A stretch of DNA of 64,000 bases from Nocardia australiensis (GCF_020733705.1 NZ_JAJFZM010000017.1:1-64000); one strand, 5' to 3'; numbered from the stretch's first letter, positions 28,594 through 38,119 are shown. Program-made: numbers and translations. The notes: generated from the letters alone by a model not told the origin.

Positions 28594-29229
28594 CTAGACC
28601 GAGCGATCCAGGCTCAGCACAGCACGCACCGATTCGGGCTCACCGGCGGTCTCGATACGCACTTCGTCCCGGCCGAAGGCGTGTAGCAGCAATTCCGACG
28701 GCTTCCCCGTCAACGTCACCTCGCCAGTGGCGCTCGTACGCACGACCACGCGCTCACCGTCCGGCGTTGCGAGAACAACGGTGACCGGCGCCTTCCGATA
28801 CGACATCCGGCCGGTCTTGCGTAGCAGCGCCCACAACCTCGCCTCGTCGTCGTCGGGCAGTTCGCGTGGCTCCCAACCGGGCGAGCCGCGACGCACATCC
28901 TCGTGGTGGACGAACATTTCCGACAGGTTGGCCACCGCGTCGACCGGTCGCAGTGGCGACCACCACGGCGGGCCGGTGCGAACCTGCTCGAGCAATTCGG
29001 GAAACGGCCTGCGTGCGGCCTGCTGCCGCACCCGTTCGAGATATCCGGCGAACGGCTTCAGCAGGATCCCCGGCGCCGCATCGGGGCGTCGTTCCCGAAC
29101 CACCAAGTGCGCGGCCAAATCTCGCACGGTCCATCCCCCGCAAAGGGTCGGCGCGTCCGGTCCCATGGTGGACATCATCGCGACCAGTGCCCGACGTTCC
29201 CGCTGCGCCATGTTCACATGCTCGAACAT
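28594..29229 (-). CDS. TIGR03085 family metal-binding protein
   Basis: 211 residues. The segment TLCGGWTVRDLAAHLVVRERRPDA with HLVV and a later FVHHEDVRR (His metal ligands) is typical of the DinB/mycothiol-dependent-maleylpyruvate-isomerase-like four-helix bundle. The C-terminal half is beta-rich (VTVVLATPDGERVVVRTSAT). Substrate unknown. An alternative ATG at 29,211 (MAQRERRAL) fits family N-termini slightly better. Confidence 0.82.
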   Translation of the reverse strand: MFEHVNMAQRERRALVAMMSTMGPDAPTLCGGWTVRDLAAHLVVRERRPDAAPGILLKPFAGYLERVRQQAARRPFPELLEQVRTGPPWWSPLRPVDAVANLSEMFVHHEDVRRGSPGWEPRELPDDDEARLWALLRKTGRMSYRKAPVTVVLATPDGERVVVRTSATGEVTLTGKPSELLLHAFGRDEVRIETAGEPESVRAVLSLDRSV

Positions 29230-29366
29230 AGTCGGTTTCTCGAGTATGGCCGTTGCCAGACAGATTCGATCGGCCGCGAATTCCAGGGTGGCGCCGAAGG
29301 CTTCGGCTCTGTAGCTTGTTCTCGGTCCATCGGGTCATGGACCATGAGGCAAGAAGGGGATTCTTT

Positions 29367-29735
29367 GTGAAGAAGTTCGTCACCGGTGCCGCCATCGTGG
29401 CGGCGACGGTTGGATCTGTGCTGGCCACCGCAGCGCCCGCGCAAGCCCAATACGGCTACTACGGCGCAATCGCTGTGGCGCACAACGGAGATTACGCAAT
29501 CTCGAACAACTACAGCAGCTACGCCGAAGCAGAGAGCAACGCTGTGGCGGGCTGCGGCCTCGGCTGCGAGGTGCTGATCTCGTGGACCAACGGCTGCGGT
29601 GTGCTCGCCAGTTCGTCGAGCCAGTGGAGCGGTGCGGCTCGCGCGAGCTACTCCGCGGCCCGCTCGGCCGCGTTGAGTCGCCTCAACGGCGGGTACGTCG
29701 TGGACTGGCGCTGCACCAGCGGTTACTCGCTGTAA
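29367..29735 (+). CDS. Secreted DUF4189 domain protein
   Basis: 122 residues from a GTG at 29,367 with AAGGGG upstream. A Sec signal peptide (KKFVTGAAIVAATVGSVLAT then AAPAQAQ) gives a mature ~95-residue protein. DUF4189 features are YGAIAVAHNGDYAISNNYSS, the alternation of AAESNAVAGCGLGCEVLISW with paired Cys, and a terminal WRCTSGYSL. The four or more cysteines probably form disulfides outside the cell. Function unknown. Confidence 0.82.
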   Translation: MKKFVTGAAIVAATVGSVLATAAPAQAQYGYYGAIAVAHNGDYAISNNYSSYAEAESNAVAGCGLGCEVLISWTNGCGVLASSSSQWSGAARASYSAARSAALSRLNGGYVVDWRCTSGYSL

Positions 29736-29799
29736 CTCCGAGGCCATCACCGTCGCGACGACCGTCCAGGTCCGCGACATTCAATTCAGGGGAAAAGTA

Positions 29800-30348
29800 G
29801 TGAAAAACCGATCAATTCGAGCGGCGGTCGCGGTAGCGCTCGCCACTGCGGCATTCGGCCTCGCCGCATGCAGCTCCGACAAGGACTCCGACTCCGGCAC
29901 GAGCACGACGCAGGCCGCCGGCAAGTTCGAAGAGGGCAAGAACTCCGACCCGGTCGACGGTTCGGCCAAGCCGAGTACGCCGCCGCCGAACCTGGCGAAG
30001 CCGTCCACCCAGCTGCTCAACGACCGGATCACCAAAGCCTTCGATCCGAATGTCGGCAACGAGGAAAAGATCAGCTGGGTGCAGGACGCCGAGCGCGATC
30101 CCGAGCTGGTGAACAAGCTTGTCGACGCGGCCAAGGCACAGAACGTCAAGGTGGAGATCACCGGCGTACAGGAGCCGAAGGACGGCAAGCTGAAGGCCGA
30201 CGCCAAGGTCACCATCGACGGTTCGCCGGTGGAGAACGCGTTCGTCGAGTTCGTCGCCGTCGGTGACCAGTGGCAGGTCTCGCACCAGTTCACGTGCAAT
30301 ATCGTGAAGTCCGCGAAGCTGGATTCGGCTGCCTGCCAAGCGAAGTGA
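29800..30348 (+). CDS. Lipoprotein, MTB12-antigen-like
   Basis: 182 residues, GTG start. Lipobox LAAC (Cys ~25) follows a hydrophobic signal. A disordered Ser/Asp/Thr/Pro linker runs to ~60. The folded part (LLNDRITKAFDPNVGNEEKI ... VKVEITGVQEPKDGKLKADAKV ... NAFVEFVAVGDQWQVSHQFT) resembles low-molecular-weight antigen MTB12/CFP-2-type domains, a loose similarity. It should be anchored to the outer membrane leaflet. A strong bidirectional terminator follows. Confidence 0.75.
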   Translation: MKNRSIRAAVAVALATAAFGLAACSSDKDSDSGTSTTQAAGKFEEGKNSDPVDGSAKPSTPPPNLAKPSTQLLNDRITKAFDPNVGNEEKISWVQDAERDPELVNKLVDAAKAQNVKVEITGVQEPKDGKLKADAKVTIDGSPVENAFVEFVAVGDQWQVSHQFTCNIVKSAKLDSAACQAK

Positions 30349-30361
30349 GTTCCAGACAGTA

Positions 30362-30399
30362 AAGAAACCGCCGGATGACCAATCATCCGGCGGTTTCTT
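30362..30399. terminator. Bidirectional rho-independent terminator
   Basis: 17-bp perfect stem AAGAAACCGCCGGATGA (30,362-30,378) with complement 30,383-30,399 and a 4-base loop. Terminal A/T tracts occur on both sides. It separates the convergent lipoprotein and RNase J genes. Confidence 0.9.
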
Positions 30400-30411
30400 G
30401 TTGTGCGGGTC

Positions 30412-32490
30412 TCAGACTCCGATGACGGTCGGCACGATCATCGGGCGGCGCCGATAGACATCGGCGACCCAGCGACCGACGACACGGCGCACGCTCTGGG
30501 CGATACGGTGGGTGTCGGTGACGCCCTCCCCCGCCAGCCGCAGCAGTTCGGCGTCCACGAGTTCTGCGGCATCGGCCAGCGCGGTCGGATCGTCGGAGAA
30601 ACCGCGCCCGCTCACCTCCGGCGGGCTGACCGCCTTACCGGTCGAGGAGTCGACGGCGACGGTGATCGAAATGAATCCGCCCTCGCCGAGCACCAGCCGA
30701 TCCGACAGGGTCGATTCCCCGACATCGCCGACGGAAAGTCCGTCGACATAAACATGTCCGACCGGAACCCGCCCGACAATCGAGGCGATCCCGTCGACCA
30801 GGTCAACCACCACGCCGTCCTCGGCGAGCACCACCCGGTCCTCGGGCACACCGGTGGCCACGGCAAGGGCGGCATTGGCGCGCAGATGCCGCCATTCACC
30901 GTGCACCGGCATGGCATTCGTCGGCCGGACCGCGTTGTAGAGATAGAGCAGTTCGCCCGCGGAAGCGTGCCCGGAGACGTGCACCTTCGCGTTCTGCTGG
31001 GTAATCACCGTGGCACCGAGCCTGGCCAGCCCGTTGACCACCGCGAATACCGAGTTCTCATTGCCCGGGATGAGCGAGGAGGCCAGGACAACCAAATCGT
31101 CCTGGCGGATATTGATCTGACGGTGTTCGCCGCGCGCCATCCGCGACAGCGCCGAGAGCGGCTCGCCCTGCGAGCCCGTGGAGATCAGCACCAGCTTGTC
31201 GCCGGGCAGTGTGGCCGCGACATCAAGATCGACGACCACCGAGTCCGGCACCGTCAAATAGCCGAGATCCTGGGCGATTTCCATATTGCGGACCATGGAA
31301 CGTCCGACGAAGCACACCCGCCGTCCGTATTTCTGTGCCACGTCGACGACCTGCTGGATGCGATGCACATGGCTGGCGAAGGACGCCACGATGACACGAT
31401 TGCGTGCCTTTCCGATCACCGTGTCGAGCACGCCACCGATCTCGCGTTCGGGCGTGACGAAGCCGGGCACCTCGGCGTTGGTGGAGTCGACCAGGAATAG
31501 GTCTACGCCCTCGTCACCCAATCGGGAGAACCCGGCCAGGTCGGTGAGCCGACCGTCCAGCGGCAGCTGATCGAGCTTGATATCGCCGGTGTGCAGCACC
31601 ACGCCTGCGGACGTGCGGATAGCGACGGCGATCGCGTCCGGAATGGAGTGGTTGACCGCGAAGTATTCGCAGCCGAATGGGCCGTGCGTGGTGTGCTGCC
31701 CCTCGACCACCTCGACCAGCTTCGGGCGCAGCCGGTGCTCACGGCATTTGGCGGCCACCAGCGCGAGGGTGAACTTCGAACCCACGACCGGGATGTCGGA
31801 ACGCAACCGCAGCAGGAACGGCACCGCGCCGATGTGGTCCTCGTGGCCGTGGGTGAGGACGATGGCGACGATGTCATCCATCCGGTCCTCGATGGGCCGG
31901 AAGTCGGGCAGGATCAAATCGACGCCGGGCTGCTGGTCCTCGGGGAACAGCACACCGCAGTCGACGATGAGAAGCTTGCCGTTGTATTCGAAAACGGTCA
32001 TGTTGCGGCCGATTTCGCCGATTCCGCCCAGGGCGAAAACGCGTAGACCGTTCTTCGGCAGCTTCGGCGGGCTGCCGAGCCGATCCGCCAGTGGTCGATC
32101 GGTCGGACGAGCCGGAGCCTGCTCGGCCCGGCCGCGACCGGACTGCTGACGACCACGGCCGGGCCGCTTGGCCGGCGCAGACGACTCGGGTGCCGTCTTT
32201 TTGGCCGCGGGCTTCTTGGCTGGTGCCTTCTTGGCTGGGGCCTGAGCCGCAGCGGTCGCGGACTGTTTCGCGCGCTTGGGTTGTGTCGCGGACTGCACGG
32301 TACTAGCGGCCTGTCCAGCGGCTTCGACCTGTGCCGCTTCGGCGGACAGCACCATGCTGTCGAGCTGTGTGGGACTGTCCTGCGGTGCCGGTTGCGCTGC
32401 CGGCACCGGCACCGGCACTGGTGCGAGCGCGGGCGCGCCCGCGGCGCGTGAGGCGGTACGGCGGGGACGGCGTGCTGGCGTGTCGCTCAT
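30412..32490 (-). CDS. rnj: Ribonuclease J
   Basis: 692 residues. Metallo-beta-lactamase/beta-CASP nuclease with 5'-exo and endoribonuclease activity in mRNA and rRNA processing. The first ~130 residues are Ala/Pro/Lys-rich and disordered. The core begins LRVFALGGIGEIGRNMTVFE. Zinc motif LTHGHEDHIGA; beta-CASP features LISTGSQGEPLSALSRMARG and VSGHASAGEL. Corresponds to Rv2752c. Its ATG overlaps the dapA stop by one base, so the two are translationally coupled. Confidence 0.94.
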   Translation of the reverse strand: MSDTPARRPRRTASRAAGAPALAPVPVPVPAAQPAPQDSPTQLDSMVLSAEAAQVEAAGQAASTVQSATQPKRAKQSATAAAQAPAKKAPAKKPAAKKTAPESSAPAKRPGRGRQQSGRGRAEQAPARPTDRPLADRLGSPPKLPKNGLRVFALGGIGEIGRNMTVFEYNGKLLIVDCGVLFPEDQQPGVDLILPDFRPIEDRMDDIVAIVLTHGHEDHIGAVPFLLRLRSDIPVVGSKFTLALVAAKCREHRLRPKLVEVVEGQHTTHGPFGCEYFAVNHSIPDAIAVAIRTSAGVVLHTGDIKLDQLPLDGRLTDLAGFSRLGDEGVDLFLVDSTNAEVPGFVTPEREIGGVLDTVIGKARNRVIVASFASHVHRIQQVVDVAQKYGRRVCFVGRSMVRNMEIAQDLGYLTVPDSVVVDLDVAATLPGDKLVLISTGSQGEPLSALSRMARGEHRQINIRQDDLVVLASSLIPGNENSVFAVVNGLARLGATVITQQNAKVHVSGHASAGELLYLYNAVRPTNAMPVHGEWRHLRANAALAVATGVPEDRVVLAEDGVVVDLVDGIASIVGRVPVGHVYVDGLSVGDVGESTLSDRLVLGEGGFISITVAVDSSTGKAVSPPEVSGRGFSDDPTALADAAELVDAELLRLAGEGVTDTHRIAQSVRRVVGRWVADVYRRRPMIVPTVIGV

Positions 32491-33395
32491 CAGAGAACCC
32501 CTGCCATACGTAGATCGGCGGACAGCTCATCGAGTTGTTCGAGCGACGGCATCAATTGCGGCAAGCGCGGTTCCCCTACCTCTACACCCAGCAAATGCAA
32601 ACTGGCCTTGGTCATCGCGACACCACCGAGCCTGGCCATCGCCCGATACAGCGGCAGTAGACGCACATTGATCTCCTGGGCGCGCACCACTTCGCCCGCC
32701 GAATAGGCGTCCAGCATTTCCCGTAGCCGCTCCGGCACCAGGTGTCCGATCACGCTGATGAATCCGGCGGCACCGACCGACAGCCATGGCAGGTTCAACA
32801 CATCGTCACCGGAATAGAAGGTCAGGCCGGTTCCGGCGATGAGGGCAGCCCCGGAACCGAGATCGCCCTTGGCGTCCTTGACCGCGACGATTCGCGGATG
32901 TTCGGCGAGCCGTCGAATGGTTTCCGGTGCGATCGGCACCACCGAGCGCGGCGGAATGTCATAGAGAGTCACCGGGAGGTCGGTCGCGTCGGCCACCGCG
33001 GTGAAGTGCGCGATCAGACCTTCCTGGGTGGGCCGGGAGTAATACGGTGTCACCACGAGTAGCCCATGAGCACCGGCCCGCTGCGCATTGCGGGCGAGTT
33101 CGATGGAATGCATCGTGTCGTAAGTGCCCGCGCCCGCGATCACCGTGGCGCGATCGCCGACGGCGTCGACGACGGCGCGCAGCAGATCGGCCTTCTCGGA
33201 TTCGGTGGTGGTGGGCGACTCACCGGTGGTACCGGAGATCGCGAGCAGATCGACGCCGCGCTCGACCAAACGGTTCGCCAGCGCGACACCGGCATCGACG
33301 TCGAGCTTGCCCTCGGCACTGAAGGGGGTCACCATCGCGACACCTACCGTGCCGGACGCGCGCAGCTCCGTTGGCGTCGATTCACCGTTCGTCAT
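32490..33395 (-). CDS. dapA: 4-hydroxy-tetrahydrodipicolinate synthase
   Basis: 301 residues from the ATG at 33,395. It condenses pyruvate and aspartate semialdehyde, first step of the diaminopimelate/lysine branch. TIM barrel with SGTTGESPTTTESEKADLLR, catalytic Tyr in VVTPYYSRPTQEGLIAHF and Schiff-base Lys in RIVAVKDAKGDLG. Followed by rnj as in M. tuberculosis (Rv2753c-Rv2752c). dapB lies 13 kb away. Confidence 0.95.
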   Translation of the reverse strand: MTNGESTPTELRASGTVGVAMVTPFSAEGKLDVDAGVALANRLVERGVDLLAISGTTGESPTTTESEKADLLRAVVDAVGDRATVIAGAGTYDTMHSIELARNAQRAGAHGLLVVTPYYSRPTQEGLIAHFTAVADATDLPVTLYDIPPRSVVPIAPETIRRLAEHPRIVAVKDAKGDLGSGAALIAGTGLTFYSGDDVLNLPWLSVGAAGFISVIGHLVPERLREMLDAYSAGEVVRAQEINVRLLPLYRAMARLGGVAMTKASLHLLGVEVGEPRLPQLMPSLEQLDELSADLRMAGVL

Positions 33396-33512
33396 GGTCA
33401 GAAAGGCTACCCGCTCCATGAAACGCCCTCGACACCCTGACCGCCGTTCGGCCTGCCCATGCCGGTGATTCACATCGCATGACACATCGATGACATCAAA
33501 TTGCCGCTTGTG

Positions 33513-33543
33513 TGACGCCACCTATGGCGTCATTATGGTGTCA
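33513..33543. promoter_or_regulatory. Operator-like palindromes upstream of the RHH gene
   Basis: TGACGCCA-CCTA-TGGCGTCA (33,513-33,532) is a perfect 8-bp inverted repeat. A third half-site TGGTGTCA (33,536-33,543) runs into the start codon of the downstream gene, and TGACATCA lies at 33,491-33,498. The position over the start and the ribbon-helix-helix product suggest autoregulation. Confidence 0.6.
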
Positions 33544-33992
33544 TGAATCTCGACAAATACACCACGCGACTGCGCGACGACCTGATCGCCGCCGCCGCAC
33601 TCGGCGACGAAAAAACCCAGGCCACGGCGGCGGCACTAGCGGCAGCGGCGGAAAGCGCCACCCGGCTGGCGCTGCTCGCGGCGCTGTCAGACATGGCCGC
33701 GGAGGTCAGCACCGCACTGGGCGACCGCACCGTCCACGTGTCGGTCGACGGCACCGACGCCACCGTCGATGTGCGCAAGAACTCGGCGACCACCGCCGAG
33801 GATCACCCGAGCTTCGAAGAAATGACCGGTGATATCAGCCGCGTCACCCTGCGATTGGTCGAGCAGATGAAGTCTCGCGCCGAGGAAGCGGCCGCGCAGA
33901 GCGGGATGTCGCTCAATTCGTGGTTGTCGGGGGCTGTTTCCGGTGCGCTGCGCGATCAGATGCGCGGATACGGAACCAAGCGCGACGCCTGA
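33543..33992 (+). CDS. Ribbon-helix-helix protein, HicB/antitoxin-like
   Basis: 149 residues. The N-terminal ~60 residues are helical and Ala/Leu-rich; a short strand block (DRTVHVSVDGTDATVDVRKN) follows. The C-terminus ISRVTLRLVEQMKSRAEEAA AQSGMSLNSWLSGAVSGAL is a classical RHH fold that binds DNA as a dimer. No toxin gene is adjacent, since the neighbours are dapA (divergent) and a glycosylase (convergent). It is probably an autoregulated DNA-binding protein; the target beyond its own promoter is unknown. Confidence 0.75.
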   Translation: MNLDKYTTRLRDDLIAAAALGDEKTQATAAALAAAAESATRLALLAALSDMAAEVSTALGDRTVHVSVDGTDATVDVRKNSATTAEDHPSFEEMTGDISRVTLRLVEQMKSRAEEAAAQSGMSLNSWLSGAVSGALRDQMRGYGTKRDA

Positions 33993-35192
33993 TCACACCA
34001 GCGGCGCCAGGTCGCCGTTCGTGCCGATCACAACCTCGTCGAGTTCGAGCCAATCCGCCATGTCACGCAGTGCGCCGGTGAGCGCGGCGGCGGTGGCCGG
34101 GGTGCAATGGCCCGGTTCGGCGAAGGCGCCCGGAACCAGCAGCCGCCCCGAGGCACGTTCGGCACGAAGGTCGACGCGGCCGACGAGTTCGCCGTTGTAC
34201 AGGAACGGGAACACGTAATAGCCGTGCACCCGTTTGGGTTCCGGGGTGTAGATCTCGATCCGGTAATGGAAGTCGAACACGCGCTCGGTGCGAGCCCGGA
34301 AGAAGATCAGCGGATCGAACGGGCACAGCAGCGCCGCGCCCTCGATCCGGCGCGGTGTCGCGGCACCGCTCCGCAGATAGGCAGGTTTGTTCCAGCCGGC
34401 GACCTCGACCGGTTCCAGTTCTCCGGCATCGACGAGGTCGGCGATCGCCGGTTCGGTCTGGGTGCGATGGGTCCGGTAGTAGTCACGCAGGTCCGCCTCG
34501 GTCGCGATCCCGAGCGCGGTGGCCGCGCGCCGGGTCAGTTCCCGCATCGCGTCTGCCTCGGAGACGTCTCGCGCCAATATGTCTGGTGCGATCACTCGCT
34601 CTACCAGGTCGTAGTGCCTGGTGAAGCCGATCCGCTTGCCGACCGACAACTCACCGGCGGCGAAGAGTTGCTCGCAGATCATTTTGGTGTCGCTGAGGTT
34701 CCACCAGGAGCCCTTGGGCTTGGGCTTATCGAGTTCCAGGTGGCGTTCCACCTCACCGGCGGTTACGGCACCGACATCGGTGATCACGTCGAGGATGTCT
34801 TTGCCGAGGGTGGGATTGCGTTCCACCACCCGGCGCATGCCCGCCCAGCGACCGTTGGCGTACTTCGCCATCCGCCACCGCATCAACGGCCAGTCCTCCA
34901 CCGGTATCAACGCGGCCTCGTGCGCCCAGTACTCGACCAGCCGCCGTGGTCGGCGCGAACCATTGCTCCATGCGGCCTCGTCCAGCACGGTCCGGTCGTA
35001 ACCGCCGATCCGGCTGAACACCGGCGCATAGTGCGCCCGCACCACTGCGGATACCGAATCCAATTGCAGTAGTTGGGTTCTGGCCAGCACATCGAGCACC
35101 GCACGGCGGTTGGTCGCGGCCGGTTTACGCCGCCCGAAGCCCTGCGCGGCCAGCGCCGTCCGGCGGGCTGCCGCCGCACTCATCTTCCGCAT
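33993..35192 (-). CDS. YcaQ/AlkX-type crosslink-repair DNA glycosylase (HTH_42)
   Basis: 399 residues. Winged-helix HTH_42 family, which excises bulky or crosslinked alkylated bases. The N-terminal LARTQLLQLDSVSAVVRAHY contains a Q-x-D motif as in E. coli YcaQ/AlkX, rather than Q-x-Q of AlkZ self-resistance enzymes. Other blocks: EYWAHEAALIPVEDWPLMRW, LLCPFDPLIFFRARTERVFD, YVFPFLYNGELVGRVDLRAE. An ATG at 35,183 is also possible. Converges with the RHH gene. Confidence 0.85.
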   Translation of the reverse strand: MRKMSAAAARRTALAAQGFGRRKPAATNRRAVLDVLARTQLLQLDSVSAVVRAHYAPVFSRIGGYDRTVLDEAAWSNGSRRPRRLVEYWAHEAALIPVEDWPLMRWRMAKYANGRWAGMRRVVERNPTLGKDILDVITDVGAVTAGEVERHLELDKPKPKGSWWNLSDTKMICEQLFAAGELSVGKRIGFTRHYDLVERVIAPDILARDVSEADAMRELTRRAATALGIATEADLRDYYRTHRTQTEPAIADLVDAGELEPVEVAGWNKPAYLRSGAATPRRIEGAALLCPFDPLIFFRARTERVFDFHYRIEIYTPEPKRVHGYYVFPFLYNGELVGRVDLRAERASGRLLVPGAFAEPGHCTPATAAALTGALRDMADWLELDEVVIGTNGDLAPLV

Positions 35193-35299
35193 GACCGGAA
35201 CTCTGCCATGGCCGTGTGACAACCTCGGCCCACAGGTCGCAAGGTCCTCCCGCTACTTGCGCCGAGGACGAAATCTCGGGAGGCGTAGCGTCGACGTGC

Positions 35300-36502
35300 A
35301 TGCGAGCGTCGCGACCTTTTTCCACTGTGGGCACACAGAAGCTGGCCGAGCCCTGTCGCACGGATGTCGCGGTACTCACCAAACGCCTGATGACGGCGAT
35401 TTTCACCGACAACCCGGAATGGACGGACTACACCTCGGTGCCGCGCGCGGAACTGCGCGACGGGTGCAGGCAATATCTCACCCGTGTCCTGGACCTGTTG
35501 TGTGGTGAAGCGACCGATCCAGAACATGACGACGTCGCCGCCGTAATCGGCCGGTGGCGGGCCGAACAGGGCGTGCCACTCGAGGCGATGCTGCGCACGT
35601 TCCGGCTCGGCGGCGCCATTGTGTGGGAAGCGTTGCTGGACAACGTCGAAGCCGTCGAAATCGAACCGCACGAAATTCGCGCGGCTGGCACGGCGATGTG
35701 GGCGGTGATCGACGGATTGTCATCGACACTGTGCACGTCCTATCGCAATACCGAGCTCGAACAGGTACGCCGAGACGAGCGGCGCAGACACGCGCTCATC
35801 GAGGACCTGCTGTCGGGGCGCGCGGGCGACGCGACGTTCGCCGTGCGGGCGGCACGCGAGCTGAATATGCCCGCGTTCGGGCCGTACCTGGTGATCGTCG
35901 CCGATACCCTCCCTGATGGACGATCGGCGCTGGCCGGACCCGAGACCGTGCTGGCGGCATTACAGATCCGGTCGGTTTGGCACGCCCGCGTGGACACCAC
36001 GATCGGGCTGGTGTCACTCGAGCGCCGCGCTGGGGCCGCGGTATTGCACCACCTGCGGCCGCTGGCCCGTGGTCGGGCGGCGTCCTCGGCCACGGTCGCC
36101 GGGCTCGCCGAGTTGGGCACCGGCCATGCCCTCGCCCTGCTCGCCCTGGATACCTTGCCAAGAGATGCCACCGGCCTGGTATCGCTGGATGAGCGCTACC
36201 CTGAGGCCCTCCTGGTCCGCTCTCCGGACCTGGTGCGACTGTTGCTCGACCGCACGCTCGGTCCGATTCTGGAACTACCCGCGAAGGATCGCACCGTCCT
36301 GCTGCAGACCCTGGCCGGCTGGCTGGCGGAGAACTGTTCGGCCGCCAATGCAGCGGCGCGCCTGCATTGTCACCGCAATACCGTACTCAACCGGCTACAA
36401 CGCATCTCCGGACTGATCAACCGCCCGCTCGATGGGCAGCGATCCCACCTCGAGCTGTCCCTCGCGCTCACGGCGCTCGAACTCCCCGGCCACACAGCCT
36501 GA
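35300..36502 (+). CDS. PucR/CdaR family transcriptional regulator
   Basis: About 400 residues; start uncertain (ATG 35,300 chosen, the open frame goes back to 35,216). The C-terminus LLQTLAGWLAENCSAANAAA RLHCHRNTVLNRLQRISGLI is the PucR-type helix-turn-helix. The N-terminal ~150 residues form a helical sensor-like domain (WRAEQGVPLEAMLRTFRLGG). A GGDEF-like middle region without catalytic motif links them. It lies 157 bases upstream of the 2-oxo-acid dehydrogenase operon in the same orientation and is its likely regulator. Confidence 0.82.
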   Translation: MRASRPFSTVGTQKLAEPCRTDVAVLTKRLMTAIFTDNPEWTDYTSVPRAELRDGCRQYLTRVLDLLCGEATDPEHDDVAAVIGRWRAEQGVPLEAMLRTFRLGGAIVWEALLDNVEAVEIEPHEIRAAGTAMWAVIDGLSSTLCTSYRNTELEQVRRDERRRHALIEDLLSGRAGDATFAVRAARELNMPAFGPYLVIVADTLPDGRSALAGPETVLAALQIRSVWHARVDTTIGLVSLERRAGAAVLHHLRPLARGRAASSATVAGLAELGTGHALALLALDTLPRDATGLVSLDERYPEALLVRSPDLVRLLLDRTLGPILELPAKDRTVLLQTLAGWLAENCSAANAAARLHCHRNTVLNRLQRISGLINRPLDGQRSHLELSLALTALELPGHTA

Positions 36503-36659
36503 TCGGCCCATCCGGATTGGGCACAACGCCCATTTTCGTTCCCGCATTCCTGGGCTTTCGGGACATTGTTTGTGCATTTCACGCCGACGAGACTTGAAGA
36601 CTATGCCCACGCCCAATCTCGGCGTGGCCGTATTCGTTCGAGACTGAGGAGCACCACGA

Positions 36660-38108
36660 GTGCCGGAATTCGATCTCTTGGTCATCGGGGGTGGCCCCGG
36701 CGGCTACGTCGCGGCCATTCGCGCGGCCCAGCGTGGGCTCTCGGTAGGTCTGGTGGAGAAGGAGCGACCGGGCGGGGTCTGCCTGAACTGGGGTTGTATC
36801 CCGACGAAGGCGATGCTGCGTTCGGCGGAGGTATTCCATACCGTCAGTGCCGCAGCCGATTTCGGTGTGTACGCCGACAATGTGCGGTTCGACTTCGCGG
36901 CGATTCGCCAGCGTAAGGATGGGGTCGTCAAGGAGCTCACCGACGGCGTCTCCGGATTGCTCGCGGCCAATGGCGTCACCGTCATCGAGGGCCATGCCCG
37001 CTTCACCGGCCCCACCACCGTCGAGGTGCATGAGGTGGGTCCGTCTCCGATCGGGCCCGACGGCCCGCGCTACGCGGCCGCGCCGACCACACCCGTCCGA
37101 CAGGTCAGCGCGCACGATGTGATCATCGCGACCGGGTCGGTGCCCGCCCGTCTGCCGATCCCCGGCGCCGACTTGCCCGGCGTCATCACTTCCGACGGCG
37201 CGTTCGGCCTGACCACAGTCCCCGACCGGCTGGTGATCGTCGGAGGCAGTGCGGTGGGCGCCGAATGGGCAAGCCTGTTCGCGACGTTCGGCAGCGACGT
37301 CACCGTCGTCGAGATGCAGGACCGCGTGGTGCCCGCCGAGGACCGCGATATCGGCTCGGCCCTCGCACGCTCCTTCGCCGCACGCGGCATCAACGTGCTG
37401 ACCGGATCGACCGTCGCCTCGATCGCTCAGGCTGACGCCTTGCGTGTCACCATCGAGGGCCCGCACGCTCGCGAACTCGATGCCGATGTGGTCCTAGTCG
37501 GTGTCGGCCGCCGCCCCAACACCGCAGACCTGGGGCTTGATATCGCCGCAATCCCCACCGACGAGCGCGGTTTCATCCCGGTCGACGACCGGTTACGCAC
37601 CGATGTCGAGCACGTCTACGCGATCGGTGACGTGACCGGGCGGGCGCTGCTGGCGCACGTCGCCTCCCATCAGGGTCTCACCGCCGCCGATGTCATTGCC
37701 GGACACGACAACCGGATCGACTACACCGCGATCCCCGCGGCGACGTTCACCCATCCGGAGATCGCGAGCGTCGGCCTGAGCGAGGCAGCCGCGCGGGCGG
37801 CCGGGCACGAGGTCGTCGCCGCCCGATTCCCGTTCGCGGCGCTCGGTCGAGCCAAGACCTTCGGCGACACCGAAGGTTTCGTGAAAATCGTTGCGGGACA
37901 ACAGCACGGCGAGGTGCTCGGCGTGCACATCATCGGCCCGTCGGCCAGTGACCTGATCACCGAGGGCGCCCTGGCGATCACCCTCGAGGCAACTCTGGAC
38001 GAACTCGCCGACACCATCCACGCCCACCCCACCCTCGGCGAGATCGGCATGGAGGCAGCGCTGACCGCGCTCGGCCTGCCCGTGCACGTCGCGCCGCGTA
38101 AGCGCTGA
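36660..38108 (+). CDS. lpdA: Dihydrolipoyl dehydrogenase (E3)
   Basis: 482 residues, GTG start with GAGGAG upstream. Flavoprotein reoxidising lipoyl groups with NAD+. FAD site VIGGGPGGYVAAIRAAQRG; redox pair Cys41/Cys46 in GGVCLNWGCIPTK; NAD-binding VIVGGSAVGAEWASLFATFG; second FAD motif VYAIGDVTGRALLAHVAS; catalytic His-Glu in HAHPTLGEIGMEAA. First gene of a four-gene operon encoding one complete complex. Confidence 0.93.
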   Translation: MPEFDLLVIGGGPGGYVAAIRAAQRGLSVGLVEKERPGGVCLNWGCIPTKAMLRSAEVFHTVSAAADFGVYADNVRFDFAAIRQRKDGVVKELTDGVSGLLAANGVTVIEGHARFTGPTTVEVHEVGPSPIGPDGPRYAAAPTTPVRQVSAHDVIIATGSVPARLPIPGADLPGVITSDGAFGLTTVPDRLVIVGGSAVGAEWASLFATFGSDVTVVEMQDRVVPAEDRDIGSALARSFAARGINVLTGSTVASIAQADALRVTIEGPHARELDADVVLVGVGRRPNTADLGLDIAAIPTDERGFIPVDDRLRTDVEHVYAIGDVTGRALLAHVASHQGLTAADVIAGHDNRIDYTAIPAATFTHPEIASVGLSEAAARAAGHEVVAARFPFAALGRAKTFGDTEGFVKIVAGQQHGEVLGVHIIGPSASDLITEGALAITLEATLDELADTIHAHPTLGEIGMEAALTALGLPVHVAPRKR

Positions 38109-38119
38109 CGAGGAGCACC

